Shown: piece after piece, positions 5,817 to 6,876 of the stretch | Layout of the letters: every line of letters begins with the position of its first letter | How positions within the stretch are numbered: the first letter of the stretch is position 1 | Source: an uncultured Desulfobacterales bacterium | GTDB taxonomy: Bacteria; Desulfobacterota; Desulfobacteria; Desulfobacterales; JAFDCJ01 | DNA length: 6,876 nt | Direction of reading: 5' to 3' | Assembly: GCA_945787595.1 (NCBI GenBank) | Contig: CALZJV010000754.1 | Span: 1-6,876, forward strand | Position numbers and translations under genes: made by a program | The notes under the pieces: generated by a model | What the model was told of the DNA's origin: nothing | The model's input: the letters and a program-made list of their open reading frames with translations, nothing else | The model's database searches: none

Positions 5817-6686
5817 ATGAATAAGGGGATTGCAATCCTATTTGGTTTGGTACTAATTTTTATAGTAACCTCTGTAAGCTTTGGCGTCCAGACAATTGTG
5901 GCTCAGCCGGTAACGGTCGCTCCGGTTATTGACGGGAAGGACACGGACCTTGTCTGGTCTAAGGCTGAAACGATTACCACTCATGATACCGTAGCCGATA
6001 TTGATGTAACCGTGAAAGCGGTTTATACCGACAACCAAATCTTTTTTTTGGTTATCTTCACAGATCTGGATGAATCCAGGAAACACAAGCCTTTGATATG
6101 GGACAAAGCGTTGGAGATTTATAAAACGGGGCCCGAAAGAGGAGATTGTTTTATCTTTAAGTGGAGTATGGAGCCTGAACCTGCAGATTTAAGTGTCTAT
6201 GCCGATAAACCGTATAAAGCAGATATCTGGTTCTGGAAAGCAGACAGGACGGACCCGGTGGGGTATGCTGATGACAAACATCACGTTCTCAGTAAAACTA
6301 AGATACCGAAGTCTGTAAAGATACTCTCCAAGAGTGGCCATCTATTCTATTTTAGCAGACGAGGCGACCTGGGCGCCTCGGCCTACGAGGCACATATTTA
6401 TTCAGAATACAAAGGTGATACCCTCGGCAGATTTACCAATCGCCAACCCACCGGCAGTAGGGCCGATGTGAGGGCCAAGGGTCAATGGAAGCACGGAAAG
6501 TGGACTGTCGAATTTGGGAGGTCTCTGAATACGGATCACACGGATGATATCCAATTGGAGACCACCGGGAGTTACCTTTTTGGTATATCTCGCTATGAGG
6601 CAACTGGCAAAAAGCCAAATCCAAGGGAGCACCCTTATGCTACCGGCGATGTCTCTGAACAACTTACCCTGAGATTCGGTTCGTAG
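5817..6686 (+). CDS. Secreted ethylbenzene-dehydrogenase-like haem-binding domain protein
   Basis: This 289-residue exported protein resembles the ethylbenzene dehydrogenase gamma / cytochrome c-552 type domain (EB_dh), a carbohydrate-binding-like beta sandwich that holds one b-type haem in characterised members. A signal peptide spans residues 1-23 (MNKG, then a hydrophobic run to SVSFG), with likely cleavage after Gly23. The family-like opening APVIDGKDTDLVWSKAE (35-51) is followed by strand-rich sequence with YTDNQIFFLVIFTD (70-83), GDCFIFKWSM (109-118), ADIWFWKADRTDP (135-147), GSRADVRAKGQWKHGKWTVEF (213-233) and a HTDD turn (241-244). In ethylbenzene dehydrogenase the haem iron ligands are Met and Lys; Met118 and Lys141 are possible counterparts by eye, which is unproven. 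There is no CxxCH motif, so no c-type haem. No molybdenum or iron-sulfur subunit gene is nearby, so it is probably not part of a dehydrogenase. The next gene starts 29 bp later on the same strand, implying an operon. Confidence 0.75.
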   Translation: MNKGIAILFGLVLIFIVTSVSFGVQTIVAQPVTVAPVIDGKDTDLVWSKAETITTHDTVADIDVTVKAVYTDNQIFFLVIFTDLDESRKHKPLIWDKALEIYKTGPERGDCFIFKWSMEPEPADLSVYADKPYKADIWFWKADRTDPVGYADDKHHVLSKTKIPKSVKILSKSGHLFYFSRRGDLGASAYEAHIYSEYKGDTLGRFTNRQPTGSRADVRAKGQWKHGKWTVEFGRSLNTDHTDDIQLETTGSYLFGISRYEATGKKPNPREHPYATGDVSEQLTLRFGS

Positions 6687-6701
6687 ATTGTAAGGGATTG
6701 T

Positions 6702-6706
6702 GAGGG
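6702..6706 (+). promoter_or_regulatory. Ribosome-binding site of the downstream membrane receptor gene
   Basis: GAGGG lies 9 nt upstream of ATG 6716. It supports a separate start within the 29-bp gap after the preceding stop codon. Confidence 0.6.
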
Positions 6707-6715
6707 TCAGAAGAT

Positions 6716-6876
6716 ATGGGAATATCCTTCCATAAGGTCAGGAACACGGGCCTTGGCATGATTATTTTAATCGTCTTTGCTATTTCCCTTTTTTCAATTT
6801 TTAACGTCAATAGAATTTCACAGTCCTTGTTCATTATCTCAGAGAACGATATCCCTGTCTTAAAAACACTCGAGCT
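6716..6876 (+). CDS. Membrane receptor N-terminus (chemoreceptor or sensor kinase), cut by window edge
   Basis: Fifty-three complete codons are visible. They give a short basic cytoplasmic start (MGISFHKVRNTG), one strong membrane helix at about residues 13-29 (LGMIILIVFAISLFSIF), and the beginning of a helical periplasmic segment (NVNRISQSLFIISENDIPVLKTLE). This layout is typical of methyl-accepting chemotaxis proteins and sensor histidine kinases with a four-helix-bundle periplasmic domain; the output domain is outside the window, so the two cannot be told apart. The hydrophobic run is not followed by a signal-peptidase-like site and is best read as an uncleaved anchor. The 29-bp spacing from the secreted haem-domain gene suggests co-transcription, and that protein could be the receptor's periplasmic partner, which is inference. 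Confidence 0.65.
   Translation, partial: MGISFHKVRNTGLGMIILIVFAISLFSIFNVNRISQSLFIISENDIPVLKTLE

Overview
The window carries part of a histidine-degradation (hut) gene set on the minus strand (positions 1-4357) and the start of an unrelated plus-strand operon (5817 to the right edge). The two are separated by about 1.4 kb of repeat-rich, mostly non-coding DNA. GC content is moderate and the intergenic spaces are unusually long and full of short inverted and tandem repeats. Together with the gene families seen (folate-dependent formiminotransferase, long-type urocanase, ethylbenzene-dehydrogenase-like haem-domain protein, membrane sensor), this suggests an anaerobic, sulfate-reducer-like Desulfobacterota genome, possibly a metagenome-assembled one. 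That assignment is inference; there is no rRNA or marker gene here.

Hut genes, in order of minus-strand transcription: urocanate hydratase (hutU, 4357 to 2364), glutamate formiminotransferase (2235 to 1339) and imidazolonepropionase (hutI, from 806 and running off the left edge). They cover urocanate -> imidazolonepropionate -> N-formimino-L-glutamate -> glutamate + 5-formimino-tetrahydrofolate. Histidine ammonia-lyase and a cyclodeaminase are not in the window. hutU is broken: a conserved block of about 17 residues is missing after residue 506 and the reading frame changes at the same point. This is either a real pseudogene or an assembly error.

Spaces between the hut genes: 807-1338 holds a possible miniature inverted-repeat element containing a perfect 31-bp inverted repeat, then a degenerate 7-bp tandem array that ends 3 bp short of the formiminotransferase stop codon. 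2248-2363 holds only a weak hairpin.

4358-5816 starts with the hutU ribosome-binding site and leader. It then holds several short repeat families (AAATCCTGT nonamers, CAAATCC / CCAATAACC inverted repeats, hairpins), one doubtful 97-codon ORF, and an AT-rich region leading into the plus-strand operon.

The plus-strand operon begins with a secreted 289-residue protein resembling the haem-binding ethylbenzene dehydrogenase gamma / cytochrome c-552 type domain. After 29 bp follows the N-terminus of a membrane-anchored receptor, cut by the window edge. The pair could be a periplasmic ligand- or redox-sensing module. It is the part of the window most likely to hold uncharacterised biology, but the evidence is only gene adjacency.
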